Of a DNA stretch of 8,989 nucleotides, positions 1-6,633 are shown in pieces. The stretch comes from Bradyrhizobiaceae bacterium. GTDB lineage: Bacteria; Pseudomonadota; Alphaproteobacteria; Rhizobiales; Xanthobacteraceae. Below the pieces are notes generated by a model, which saw only the letters and a program-made list of their open reading frames with translations, was not told where the DNA came from and made no database searches. How positions within the stretch are numbered: position 1 is the first letter of the stretch; each line of letters begins with the position of its first letter. The stretch is taken from assembly GCA_016793685.1 (NCBI GenBank), contig JAEULX010000187.1:1-8989 (forward strand), read 5' to 3'. A program made the translations under genes and the position numbers.

Positions 1-266
1 GACCCCCAGACTTCCGGCGCGACGACGATCTGGTCGAGATAGCCGGTCTCCTCGATGGTGACGAAGCCGACCAGCTTGCCGTCGGTCTCGGCGACGGTGA
101 TCGCCGACATCGGAACGAGCTCGGTCCGCCAGCGTTCGCGCCACCAGGGAAGGCGCGCGGTAAAATCGAAGGCGGGGTAGGCCGCCTGCCAGGTGCGCCG
201 CCACAGATCGATCGCGGCGTCCTCGTCGTCTCGTTGGTAATGGCGAACGGTGAAATGCTTGAGCAT
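1..266 (-). CDS. GNAT family N-acetyltransferase (N-terminal part, cut by window edge)
   Basis: The minus strand is open from the ATG at 266-264 to the window edge, giving 88 codons (starting MLKHFTVRHYQ). The segment has the layout of the first half of a GNAT fold: a starting beta strand (HFTVRHY), an acidic turn and helix (DEDAAIDLWRRTWQAAYP), then the strand pair ITVAETDGKLVGFVTIEE and the strand LDQIVVAPEVWG. That last strand normally leads straight into the acetyl-CoA pyrophosphate-binding loop, which lies outside the window. GNAT enzymes move an acetyl group from acetyl-CoA to an amine; the substrate cannot be read from this part. The start is favoured because the nearest upstream ATG (286-284) is in another frame. 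The ribosome-binding site is only a G-rich run, so weak. It lies downstream of the OmpA-domain gene on the same strand, 120 bases away, so co-transcription is possible but unproven. Confidence 0.72.
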   Translation of the reverse strand, partial: MLKHFTVRHYQRDDEDAAIDLWRRTWQAAYPAFDFTARLPWWRERWRTELVPMSAITVAETDGKLVGFVTIEETGYLDQIVVAPEVWG

Positions 267-323
267 GCCGGCGGGCCCCCCGGCGCATGATCACCGCTCT
301 CCCGCGGCGCGGCAAGGGCCTCG

Positions 324-346
324 ACTTCGTTCCGTACTTCGTTCCG
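324..346. repeat. 11-bp direct repeat, two copies
   Basis: The sequence acttcgttccg occurs at 324-334 and again at 336-346, separated by a single t. It lies in the 120-base gap between the OmpA-domain gene and the GNAT gene. It looks like a local tandem duplication. No regulator is recognised that would bind it. Apart from this repeat I see no clear promoter or terminator in 267-386. Confidence 0.6.
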
Positions 347-386
347 CCTGATTAAGCCCGGCCGTCCCGCGCGCGTAGATAGTCCC

Positions 387-1418
387 TTACCGCTCGGTCA
401 GCTTCAGCTCGAGCCGGCGGTTGCGCTGGAACGCCTCTTCCGTGCGGTCGGGGTCGAGCGGCTGATATTCGCCGAAGCCGGCAGCGACCAGGTGTTGCGG
501 CGATACGCCCTTGCTGACGAGAAACTGCACGACCGAAATCGCGCGAGCGGCTGAGAGCGCCCAGTTGGACGGGAACTGCGGATTGGAGATCGGGCGGATA
601 TCGGTATGGCCGTCGACTCGCAGCACCCAGGGGATGTCCGGCGGAATCCGTTTTTCCAGATCGATCAGCGCCGCAGCGAGCTTGTCGAGTTCATCGCGGC
701 CCTCCGGCCGCAGTTGCGATTGCGCCGAATCGAACAGGATTTCCGATTGGAAAACAAAGCGGTCGCCGACGACGCGGATCTCGGGACGATTGCCGAGGAT
801 CGTGCGCAGGCGGCCGAAAAAATCCGAACGATAGCGCGCGAGTTCCTGCACCCGTTGCGCGAGCGCGACATTGAGCCTCTGGCCGAGATCGGCGATCCGC
901 GTCTGGGAGTCTTTGTCTTTGCTCTCGGCGGCCTGCAACGCGGTTTCCAGCGCGCCGAGCTGCCGCCGCAGCGCCACGATCTGCTGATTGAGCAATTCCA
1001 CCTGAGCAAGCACGCGGGCGGTTGCGCGTTTCTCCGCGTCGAGCGCGCCGCTGAGTTCGGTTACTTTGCCCTGGGCGGAGCCGAGCTGATCCTGCAGGCC
1101 GCCGGGCCCGGCCCCGGCCTTGAGACGGTCGCGCTCGCTCTCGGCGCCGGCGAGGCTTGCCTGCAGGCGCGCAAGCTCGTCTTCGAGGTTGGACTTGCCG
1201 ACCTTTTCCAGCGACAGCATGTCGGTGAGCTGGGCGATCTGCGCGTTGAGGCGCGCAAGCGCGGTGTCCTTGCCGGCCACTTCCTGCGACAGGAAGAACT
1301 GCACCACCACGAAGACCGTGAGCAGGAAGATGATGCCGAGAACGAGCGTCGACAGCGCATCGACGAAGCCCGGCCAATAGTCGACCCCGCGGTCGCGGCG
1401 GGAGCGGGCCAGCGGCAT
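387..1418 (-). CDS. MotB-like protein: one membrane helix, long coiled coil, OmpA/peptidoglycan-binding domain
   Basis: This 343-residue protein is the likely stator partner of the channel protein encoded just upstream. Residues 1-18 are basic and cytoplasmic. One membrane helix spans about 19-43 and begins with WPGFVDALSTLVLG, where D20 sits at the place of the proton-binding Asp of MotB/TolR/ExbD proteins. Residues 45-200 are a periplasmic coiled coil rich in A, L, E and Q, broken near 101-110 by a Gly/Pro stretch. Residues 215-343 form an OmpA/MotB C-terminal domain with GHTD (270-273) and NRRLEL (333-338); the Asp and Arg of these motifs bind diaminopimelate of peptidoglycan in the family. 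The ATG is one base after the TGA of the upstream gene, with GAGGA as ribosome-binding site, so translation is probably coupled. Rhizobial homologues are usually called peptidoglycan-binding or MotB-like protein. Flagellar MotB is less likely: no flagellar gene is nearby and the coiled coil is long. Confidence 0.88.
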   Translation of the reverse strand: MPLARSRRDRGVDYWPGFVDALSTLVLGIIFLLTVFVVVQFFLSQEVAGKDTALARLNAQIAQLTDMLSLEKVGKSNLEDELARLQASLAGAESERDRLKAGAGPGGLQDQLGSAQGKVTELSGALDAEKRATARVLAQVELLNQQIVALRRQLGALETALQAAESKDKDSQTRIADLGQRLNVALAQRVQELARYRSDFFGRLRTILGNRPEIRVVGDRFVFQSEILFDSAQSQLRPEGRDELDKLAAALIDLEKRIPPDIPWVLRVDGHTDIRPISNPQFPSNWALSAARAISVVQFLVSKGVSPQHLVAAGFGEYQPLDPDRTEEAFQRNRRLELKLTER

Positions 1419-1419
1419 C

Positions 1420-2412
1420 TCACGTCCTCGCCCGTTCGCGCGTCAGGACTTCGAGCAGCCGCCGCACTTCGCGCTGCTGCTGCGCCTGGCCCTCGACCCA
1501 GTCGCGCAGCATCTGCTGCTCGTTCCGCATGTGGTGAACCAATCCCTGAATAGCTTCCGCGAGATTGGCCATGGCGTTGGTGGCGGCCTTGTTGGAGCCC
1601 GTCTCGCCGATCGTCTCACGCAGCCGGTCGAGCGCGATGCGCACCTCGCTGCCCATCGCCGCCACGGGCTGGCCGGGCCTGATCTCCACGCCGCGGTCGC
1701 GCACCGTGGTCGCGAGCCAGTCCTCGAGCTCGGTGTAGAAGCGATTCTGCGCCTGGCTCGTCTGCAGATCGAGGAAGCCAAGCACCAGCGACCCCGCGAG
1801 GCCGAACAGCGATGAGGAGAAGGAAATGCCCATGCCGCCGAGCGGCGCGGCAAGACCCTCCCTGAGGGAATCGAACATCGCCGCGGCGTCGCCGCCGACC
1901 TTCAAGCCTTCGATGACCTTGCCGACCGACCCGACGGTTTCGATCAGGCCCCAGAAGGTGCCGAGCAGGCCGAGAAAGACCAGGAGGCCGGTCATGTAGC
2001 GCGAGGTGTCGCGCGCCTCGTCGAGCCGGTTGGCGATCGAATCGAGAATGCCCCGCATCGCCGTCGTCGACAACGCCATGCCGCCCCTGCGGTCGCCCAG
2101 TATCACCGCCATGGGCGCCAGCAGAGAGGGCGAACGTTCGACCGCTATGCCCGGATCGGCGAGGCGGAATCCGTTCACCCAGGCGACCTCGGGAAACAGC
2201 CGAAGGACCTGGCGGAACGACAGGAGGATGCCGATCAGCAGGACGCCGATGATCAACCCGTTCAAGCCGGGATTGGCGAGGAACGCCGCCCAGATCTGGC
2301 GGTGCAAAATGATGACCAGGAGGGCGCCGAGAGTGAGAAAAGTCAGCATCCGAACCAAGTAGATGCGGGGCGAGGACACTTGGAATGGGTCGATGTCGCG
2401 TTCGGATTGCAT
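1420..2412 (-). CDS. MotA/TolQ/ExbB-type proton channel family protein
   Basis: This 330-residue inner-membrane protein should form the ion channel that pairs with the OmpA-domain protein downstream. Four hydrophobic segments are seen at about 23-40, 51-67, 141-163 and 191-213. The last two, with the GLLGTFWGLIETVG motif and GGMGISFSSSLFGLAGS, are the conserved MotA/TolQ/ExbB core; a cytoplasmic domain of about 70 residues lies between helices 2 and 3. Helix 4 is followed by a long helical cytoplasmic tail (215-330) ending in a Gln/Glu/Arg-rich part. I chose the ATG at 2412-2410 (MQSERDIDPF). An in-frame GTG at 2481 would add 23 residues (MVCLWHID...) that look unlike coding sequence. The ribosome-binding site (GGCGGAAA) is modest. 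In known relatives (MotAB, ExbBD, TolQR, ZorAB) a pentamer of this protein surrounds a dimer of the partner and turns ion flow into movement. The cellular job of this pair cannot be read from the window. Confidence 0.87.
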   Translation of the reverse strand: MQSERDIDPFQVSSPRIYLVRMLTFLTLGALLVIILHRQIWAAFLANPGLNGLIIGVLLIGILLSFRQVLRLFPEVAWVNGFRLADPGIAVERSPSLLAPMAVILGDRRGGMALSTTAMRGILDSIANRLDEARDTSRYMTGLLVFLGLLGTFWGLIETVGSVGKVIEGLKVGGDAAAMFDSLREGLAAPLGGMGISFSSSLFGLAGSLVLGFLDLQTSQAQNRFYTELEDWLATTVRDRGVEIRPGQPVAAMGSEVRIALDRLRETIGETGSNKAATNAMANLAEAIQGLVHHMRNEQQMLRDWVEGQAQQQREVRRLLEVLTRERART

Positions 2413-2650
2413 GGATTGCGTTTCCGCCGAATCGGTTGCGACTAAGATCTCTGAGCGATCAATATGCCACAAGCAAACCACAGAATTGGAGCGTTTTCAT
2501 TGCAGTTTTCGACTGCGTGGACGCTAATGTGCCGCTGCTTCTTCGCTCGCCGCCCTTGGGCCGGTTGCTGGCCGCAATCTCGCTGCATTTATCGGCCGAA
2601 ACACGGGGCGCGTCGTTTGGCTTTGCCGTCCATTGCCGGAGCGTGATCGC
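2413..2650. other. Divergent intergenic region between the channel gene and dsbB
   Basis: This 238-base gap must hold promoters for both outward-facing genes. The left part (about 2440-2515) is clearly more A/T-rich than the surrounding genes. It contains a small perfect hairpin: gcagt (2502-2506), loop tttcg, actgc (2512-2516). No convincing promoter was found for the leftward gene. A weak candidate for dsbB is listed separately. I see no small gene here with a good ribosome-binding site. Confidence 0.5.
2565..2593 (+). promoter_or_regulatory. Weak sigma-70-like promoter candidate for dsbB
   Basis: TTGCTG (2565-2570) and TTTATC (2588-2593) are spaced by 17 bases and lie about 60 bases upstream of the dsbB start. 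The match to the -35 is reasonable and to the -10 poor. It is a pattern match only; in DNA of this composition such matches are frequent. Confidence 0.25.
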
Positions 2651-3220
2651 ATGACCGTCGGCTCGGCTGAATCGAGACTGCCCATGACCTCGGCCGACTG
2701 GTCGAGCCAAGCATGGCGCGTGCCCGCCATCCGCGCCGCCGCCATCGTCGCTGCGGGCTCGGCCGCGATGATCGTCGGCGCGTACATCTTCCAATACCTG
2801 CTGAAGATTCCGCCTTGCCCGCTGTGCCTCGAGCAACGGATTCCGCACTATGTCGCCGTGCCGCTCGGGCTTGTCGTCGCCGTGGCCGCGGCGAAAGGAG
2901 CGCCCCGCACGGTGGTGGCGCTCGGACTGGGGGTGCTCGCCTTGACGCTGCTGACCACCGCGGGCATCGGCCTCTACCATTCCGGCGTCGAATGGAAATG
3001 GTGGCGTGGCCCGGCTGACTGCACCGGGGAAATTCAAAGTTTCGGCGCGGCGGGGGCCAACCTGCTCAAGCAGATACAGACGGCGGTGGTTGTGCGCTGC
3101 GATGAAGTGATGTGGCGTTTCCTCGGTCTGTCGCTTGCCGGTTACAACACGCTGGTATCGACCGCTCTTGCCTTGGTCGCCGGCTGGGGCTTCGTGCGCA
3201 CGGTCAAGCGGCCGCAATGA
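2651..3220 (+). CDS. dsbB: Disulfide bond formation protein B (DsbB family)
   Basis: DsbB re-oxidises the periplasmic thiol oxidase DsbA and passes the electrons to quinone in the inner membrane. The 189-residue product has the family pattern of four membrane helices (about 27-48, 66-83, 88-109 and 160-182). The first cysteine pair is PCPLCLEQR, with C56 and C59 right after helix 1. The second pair, C124 (in RGPADCTGE) and C150 (in VVRCDE), lies in the periplasmic loop between helices 3 and 4. YHSGVEWKWW before C124 and WRFLGLSLAGYN after C150 are typical of alphaproteobacterial members. The ATG at 2651 has GGAG nine bases upstream. The in-frame ATG at 2684 has a poorer site, and a TTG at 2633 is a weaker option. 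No dsbA is in the window, which is common since dsbA and dsbB are often unlinked. The 3' end converges on the EI24-domain gene. Confidence 0.92.
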   Translation: MTVGSAESRLPMTSADWSSQAWRVPAIRAAAIVAAGSAAMIVGAYIFQYLLKIPPCPLCLEQRIPHYVAVPLGLVVAVAAAKGAPRTVVALGLGVLALTLLTTAGIGLYHSGVEWKWWRGPADCTGEIQSFGAAGANLLKQIQTAVVVRCDEVMWRFLGLSLAGYNTLVSTALALVAGWGFVRTVKRPQ

Positions 3221-3245
3221 GCGGGTGCCCCGGGCGCATTTCGTC

Positions 3246-3271
3246 GCCGCCTCCGGCCGGCCTGCGGCGGC
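3246..3271. terminator. Hairpin in the dsbB / EI24 convergent gap, possible bidirectional terminator
   Basis: gccgcc (3246-3251) and ggcggc (3266-3271) can pair into a 6-bp stem with a 14-base, G/C-rich loop. It lies in the 86-base gap between two converging genes, where a terminator is expected. There is no T-run on either side, so intrinsic termination is not well supported and Rho may act instead. Confidence 0.27.
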
Positions 3272-3306
3272 CTTGTGGGCCAATCGGTCCGGTGTTCCCC
3301 GTCGAT

Positions 3307-4038
3307 CTAGACGGCCGACTCGACCGGGCGTCCGGGCTCGGCGGTGAGACGCTTGTGCACATGGACCATGAAGGCGGTTGCAAACAGCGGCGTTGCGAGA
3401 TTGACGATCGGAATCAGCACGAAGGCCGCGATCAGCAGCCCCGCGGAAAAAATCTCCCACCGGCGCGCATGCCACAAGGCCCTCGCGGCCGGTATCGGGT
3501 GCTGCCGGAGCGCCGCGATGAGGAAATATTCGCGGCCGAGAAGATAGGCGGTGGCGAGAAAGAACACGACGGCGCCCAGGCCCGCGACGAGCAGGAAGGG
3601 CAGGCAGCAGAGATAGATCGCGAGCGCGAGCAGGGCCGTCTTGACCGCTTCGACGAGCGCATAGCCGAGCGGGACGGGAACGCCGGGCGGGTCGTCCGGG
3701 TAGTACGTGGATTCGACTTCGGCGGCGATGTCGTCGGCGAACAATCCAGCCACCAGCGACGTGACCGCAGGCATCAGGAACATCGCACCGACGGCAAGGC
3801 CCAGCCCGACGGCGATCGCGGCGATCAACCTGAGCACCTCGATGGGGCCGTGCGCGGACGGGCCGATCGCACCCTCCATCCAAGCCAAGCCCTCGCCGCC
3901 GAGCCAGCTCAGCATCCAATACAGGCCGATCCCCATCAGGGCCACCAGCAGGAGCGCAAGCCCTGCCGATCTGAACAGCACCGTCCGAAATGGCGGCGAC
4001 AGCATCTGCGACAGAGCGTTGTATGCATCTTGGAGCAT
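3307..4038 (-). CDS. EI24 domain-containing (CysZ-like) multi-pass inner-membrane protein
   Basis: The product is 243 residues and very hydrophobic, with segments at about 20-46, 70-105, 145-185 and 205-230. Members of the EI24 / CysZ / YggA family in rhizobia have this length and pattern and are often annotated as sulfate transporter family protein. Features fitting that family are the early MLQDAYNALSQMLSPPFRTVLFRS, the motif LGREYFLIAAL and the final part HARRWEIFSAGLLIAAFVLIPIVNLATPLFATAFMVHVHKRL. CysZ of enterobacteria takes up sulfate; for this branch the substrate is not established, and no sulfur-assimilation gene is nearby. I chose the ATG at 4038-4036 because GAGG lies a few bases upstream and the conserved N-terminus begins there. 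Further upstream the frame is open to 4224, but the extra 62 residues are not hydrophobic and look non-coding. It is divergent from the amine oxidase gene, with a 176-base gap. Confidence 0.82.
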   Translation of the reverse strand: MLQDAYNALSQMLSPPFRTVLFRSAGLALLLVALMGIGLYWMLSWLGGEGLAWMEGAIGPSAHGPIEVLRLIAAIAVGLGLAVGAMFLMPAVTSLVAGLFADDIAAEVESTYYPDDPPGVPVPLGYALVEAVKTALLALAIYLCCLPFLLVAGLGAVVFFLATAYLLGREYFLIAALRQHPIPAARALWHARRWEIFSAGLLIAAFVLIPIVNLATPLFATAFMVHVHKRLTAEPGRPVESAV

Positions 4039-4214
4039 CGGGACCTCGCGCGTTTTGCGGCGTATGAGGTAAGGGTCCGCACCGGCCGCTACAAGCAGGC
4101 TGGCGCAATCGGGCAGGGCCGCCGCCGTCTTCACGCTGCGCGCGACGCCGCCGCGATTTGCGGATGCGGCGTCGTTGCGGCAAGTTGTCCCCGTCACGAA
4201 GGAACGTCTTTGCC

Positions 4215-5696
4215 ATGCCGCCATTGAACCGCCGTTCGTTTCTCGCCGGCGCCGCTGCGGTCGCCTCGGCGCCGACCTGGGCTTCGGCGCAAGGCTCGGG
4301 CGATGTCGACGTCATCGTCGTCGGGGCGGGGGCGGCAGGCATAGCCGCGGCGCGCCGCGTCCTTGCAGCCAAGCGGCGCGTCGTGGTGATCGAAGCGTCC
4401 GATCGGGTCGGCGGACGCTGCATCACCGACGCGCGCTTGTTCGGCGTTCCCCTCGATCTCGGCGCCCACTGGATGCATGCCGTGGACGTCAACCCGCTGA
4501 TCAATCTCGCCAAGGCCACGGGCCTCAACGTCTATCCCGCGCCGCCCGGGCAGAAAATCCGCATGGGGCGACGCTATGCGCGCGAGAGCGAGGTCGAGGA
4601 CTTCCTCTCCGTGCTGGTGCGGGCGAACCGCGCGATCAACGATGCCGCGCGCGGGCGGGCCGACATGTCATGCGAGCAGGCGTTGCCGAATGACCTGGGG
4701 GAATGGCGCGACACGGTGGAATTCGTGCTCGGCCCGTTCAGCTGCGCCAAGGAACTGAGCGAAGTCTCGGCGGTCGACTTCTCGAAGTCGCTGGAGCGCG
4801 ACAAGGACGCGTTCTGCCGCGAAGGCTACGGCACCTTGCTCGCGGTTCTTGCCGAAGGCGTTCCCATCCGGCTTTCGACGCCGGTGAAGCGAATCGAAAC
4901 CTGGCAGCGCGGCCGGGTCACGGTGGAGACGGCGCACGGAGCGTTCGTCGGCCGGGCCGTGATCGTGACCGCCTCGACCAATGTTCTCGCCGCCAACAAG
5001 ATCAGGTTCGATCCGGAACTGCCGCGGCGCTACGACGACGCGTTCAGCCGGCTACGGCTCGGCAGCTACGACCACGTGATCCTCCAGATGGAGGGGCATC
5101 CCTTCGGTGGGCAGGCCGACGATCTCATCTACGAGAAATCGGACAGCGCCCGCACGGCGGCCATTCTCGCCAATGTGTCGGGGACGCAGCTGTGCATGGT
5201 CGAAGTCGCCGGCAAGTTCGGTCGCGAGCTTTCCGGCAAGGGCGAGAAGGAGATGGTCGCCTTCGCCATGGACTGGCTCGCCAACACGTACGGCGCCGAA
5301 ATCAAGCGCGCGGTGAGCAAGGTCTATGCGACGCGCTGGAACGAACAGCCGTTTGCGCTCGGCGCATTTTCCGCCGCCTCTCCGGGCGGACAGCCCTCGC
5401 GCGTCGCGCTGATGGAGCCGTTCCGCGATCGCATCTGGTTCGCCGGCGAGGCGGTGCACGAAACCTTGTGGGGCACGGTCGGCGGCGCCTGGCAGTCGGG
5501 CGAACGCGCAGCGGAATCGGCGATGCGGAAACTGGGCTTGATCACCACGCCGCGCGAACCGCCGCCGGAACGCTCGTCGCGTTCGCGCTCGTCGGACTCG
5601 GGTTCGACGGAGCAGCGTCCGTCGGAATCGCGCTCGCGGCGGCGCAGCCAGGGTACCCAGCCGAACCTGCGCATCATGACGCCCGAGCGCTACTGA
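4215..5696 (+). CDS. Tat-exported flavin monoamine/polyamine oxidase-like protein with Arg/Ser-rich tail
   Basis: The 493-residue product starts with a Tat signal: NRRSFLAG (5-12), an Ala-rich core and a likely cleavage site ASA-QG after residue 25. It should therefore fold with its cofactor in the cytoplasm and be exported. The FAD-binding site follows: VVGAGAAG (35-42), E60 at the end of strand 2, and RVGGR (64-68). GAHWMH (83-88) followed by NP resembles the GA-W-H/E-G-NP part of polyamine oxidases. The C-terminal FAD motif is WFAGEAVHETLWGTVGGAWQSG (408-429). Family members oxidise amines, releasing an aldehyde or imine and hydrogen peroxide; the substrate here is unknown. The usual active-site Lys appears to be His287 (by eye). 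The fold ends near residue 440; residues 441-493 are a hydrophilic tail rich in Arg and Ser. The ATG at 4215 has AAGGAA (4199-4204) as ribosome-binding site; an ATG at 4158 would place the Tat motif unusually far in. It appears to be a single-gene unit. Confidence 0.86.
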   Translation: MPPLNRRSFLAGAAAVASAPTWASAQGSGDVDVIVVGAGAAGIAAARRVLAAKRRVVVIEASDRVGGRCITDARLFGVPLDLGAHWMHAVDVNPLINLAKATGLNVYPAPPGQKIRMGRRYARESEVEDFLSVLVRANRAINDAARGRADMSCEQALPNDLGEWRDTVEFVLGPFSCAKELSEVSAVDFSKSLERDKDAFCREGYGTLLAVLAEGVPIRLSTPVKRIETWQRGRVTVETAHGAFVGRAVIVTASTNVLAANKIRFDPELPRRYDDAFSRLRLGSYDHVILQMEGHPFGGQADDLIYEKSDSARTAAILANVSGTQLCMVEVAGKFGRELSGKGEKEMVAFAMDWLANTYGAEIKRAVSKVYATRWNEQPFALGAFSAASPGGQPSRVALMEPFRDRIWFAGEAVHETLWGTVGGAWQSGERAAESAMRKLGLITTPREPPPERSSRSRSSDSGSTEQRPSESRSRRRSQGTQPNLRIMTPERY

Positions 5697-5697
5697 A

Positions 5698-5749
5698 AGC
5701 GGCCTACGGTCTCGGCATGGACGCCGAAAGCGGGCAGGGCGGGGCCGCT
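5698..5749. terminator. Nested hairpins between converging amine oxidase and aspartate dehydrogenase genes
   Basis: agcggcc (5698-5704) pairs perfectly with ggccgct (5743-5749). Inside the loop, tcggc (5712-5716) pairs with gccga (5723-5727) around a 6-base loop. The outer stem begins two bases after the amine oxidase stop and ends eight bases before the aspartate dehydrogenase stop. The right side is followed by ctttaga and, read from the other strand, the stem is followed by ttt. This is the expected place for a shared, two-way terminator, though the T-runs are short. Confidence 0.42.
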
Positions 5750-5757
5750 CTTTAGAA

Positions 5758-6564
5758 TCAGGTGCCGACGCGCAGCGGGGCGTGGATTTTTTCCAGCGCG
5801 GCAAGCACCGACAGCGCGGTGATGCGGCCGGTGCGCGGATTCTCCGACGGGATGCTTTCGATCGTCATCGAGAAGCGCGCCGAATCGGAATCGACCTCGA
5901 TCGAGTGGCAATTGCGCGTCACCGCCGGGTCGGCCCAGATTTCGATCATGGTCCGGTCGGGACCGATGCCCGCAAACGAGAGCGCGGCGACCACGTTGAC
6001 GTTGGCAGGGAAGCCCGCCGCCGCCTCGCGCGCCGTGCCCGAAAACACGCGGACCGCCTCGGTCAATCCCTCGACCGCAATATTGTGCTCGGCGAGATAG
6101 GGTGCGCCGGCGAGCCCGGCCGGCGGCTTGCGCGTCACCATGCGTACCGAATGGATTTCACCCCGCGCCGCCGCGACAACCGCGTCGAGACCGATGAGCG
6201 CGCCGGTCGGGATGATGATCTGGCCGCCCTTGTGTTCGGCGAGTTCGATCAAGTCGGGATAGGTGAGGAGCGCGCCGGCGCTCAGCACCATCACCGGCTT
6301 GCGCGCCGAGAGCATCGGCAGGCAGATGTCCTGCAGCAGCGTTGCGGGTGCGCATTCGACCAGCAGGTCGGCATGCGAGGGCATCGCCTCGAACTTGACG
6401 ATCGGGCAGGCGATTCCCTCCTGATCGAGCCAGGCGCGTGCCTTGACCGGGTCGCGTGCGGCGACGCAGGCGAGTTCCAGGCCCCGCATGCCTTGCGCAA
6501 GCGCACGCACGACCGTCCGGCCGATGGCGCCGAGGCCCGCAATTCCAACCCGTGTCGGCGTCAT
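5758..6564 (-). CDS. nadX: L-aspartate dehydrogenase (NadX-type)
   Basis: The 268-residue product matches the aspartate dehydrogenase family in length and layout. The N-terminal Rossmann part has RVGIAGLGAIGRTV (5-18; the Gly motif is 10-15) and continues to SAGALL (95-100). The C-terminal catalytic domain holds GALIGLDA (121-128), FPANVNVVAALSFAGIGPD (185-203), ADPAVTRNCHSIEV (211-224; H220 is the likely catalytic His) and NPRTGRITALSVLAAL (242-257). The enzyme converts L-aspartate and NAD(P)+ to iminoaspartate. With NadA this feeds quinolinate and NAD synthesis; the imine can instead hydrolyse to oxaloacetate. No nadA or nadC lies nearby, so the role here may be NAD synthesis or aspartate turnover. 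The ATG at 6564-6562 begins the conserved domain and has only GGGG as a weak ribosome-binding site. An in-frame TTG at 6627 would add 21 Arg-rich residues and is less likely. Confidence 0.86.
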   Translation of the reverse strand: MTPTRVGIAGLGAIGRTVVRALAQGMRGLELACVAARDPVKARAWLDQEGIACPIVKFEAMPSHADLLVECAPATLLQDICLPMLSARKPVMVLSAGALLTYPDLIELAEHKGGQIIIPTGALIGLDAVVAAARGEIHSVRMVTRKPPAGLAGAPYLAEHNIAVEGLTEAVRVFSGTAREAAAGFPANVNVVAALSFAGIGPDRTMIEIWADPAVTRNCHSIEVDSDSARFSMTIESIPSENPRTGRITALSVLAALEKIHAPLRVGT

Positions 6565-6633
6565 GCCCGCTGCCCCGCAGCCCAAGTCCCGGCGCTCGTA
6601 CGCGCGGCGTGCGCGAATCCTGACCAAACGCCG

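Noticed and set aside
606..1553. A 315-codon plus-strand frame opposite the OmpA-domain gene
   Set aside because: It is antisense to a gene with clear domains, has an Arg/Glu-rich composition typical of shadow frames, and overlaps two gene ends.
387..2412. Zorya-type defence system (ZorA/ZorB)
   Set aside because: The two proteins resemble ZorAB only in general plan. No zorC, zorD or zorE-like gene is next to them, and the flanking genes are housekeeping or metabolic.
387..2412. Flagellar motor genes motA and motB
   Set aside because: There are no flagellar genes nearby, and the long coiled coil before the OmpA domain is not typical of flagellar MotB.
3112..4227. A 371-codon plus-strand frame opposite the EI24 gene
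   Set aside because: It starts within dsbB in another frame and continues antisense to the EI24 gene; its composition (H, R, Q, E rich) fits a shadow frame.
2459..4528. A 689-codon open frame on the minus strand across dsbB and the EI24 gene
   Set aside because: It runs opposite to dsbB and in another frame of the EI24 gene, is very rich in Arg, Ala and Pro, and has no recognisable domain. Long open shadow frames are normal in DNA this rich in G/C.
4703..5755. A 350-codon plus-strand frame inside the amine oxidase gene
   Set aside because: It is another frame of a gene with a clear FAD-binding fold and is very Arg-rich.
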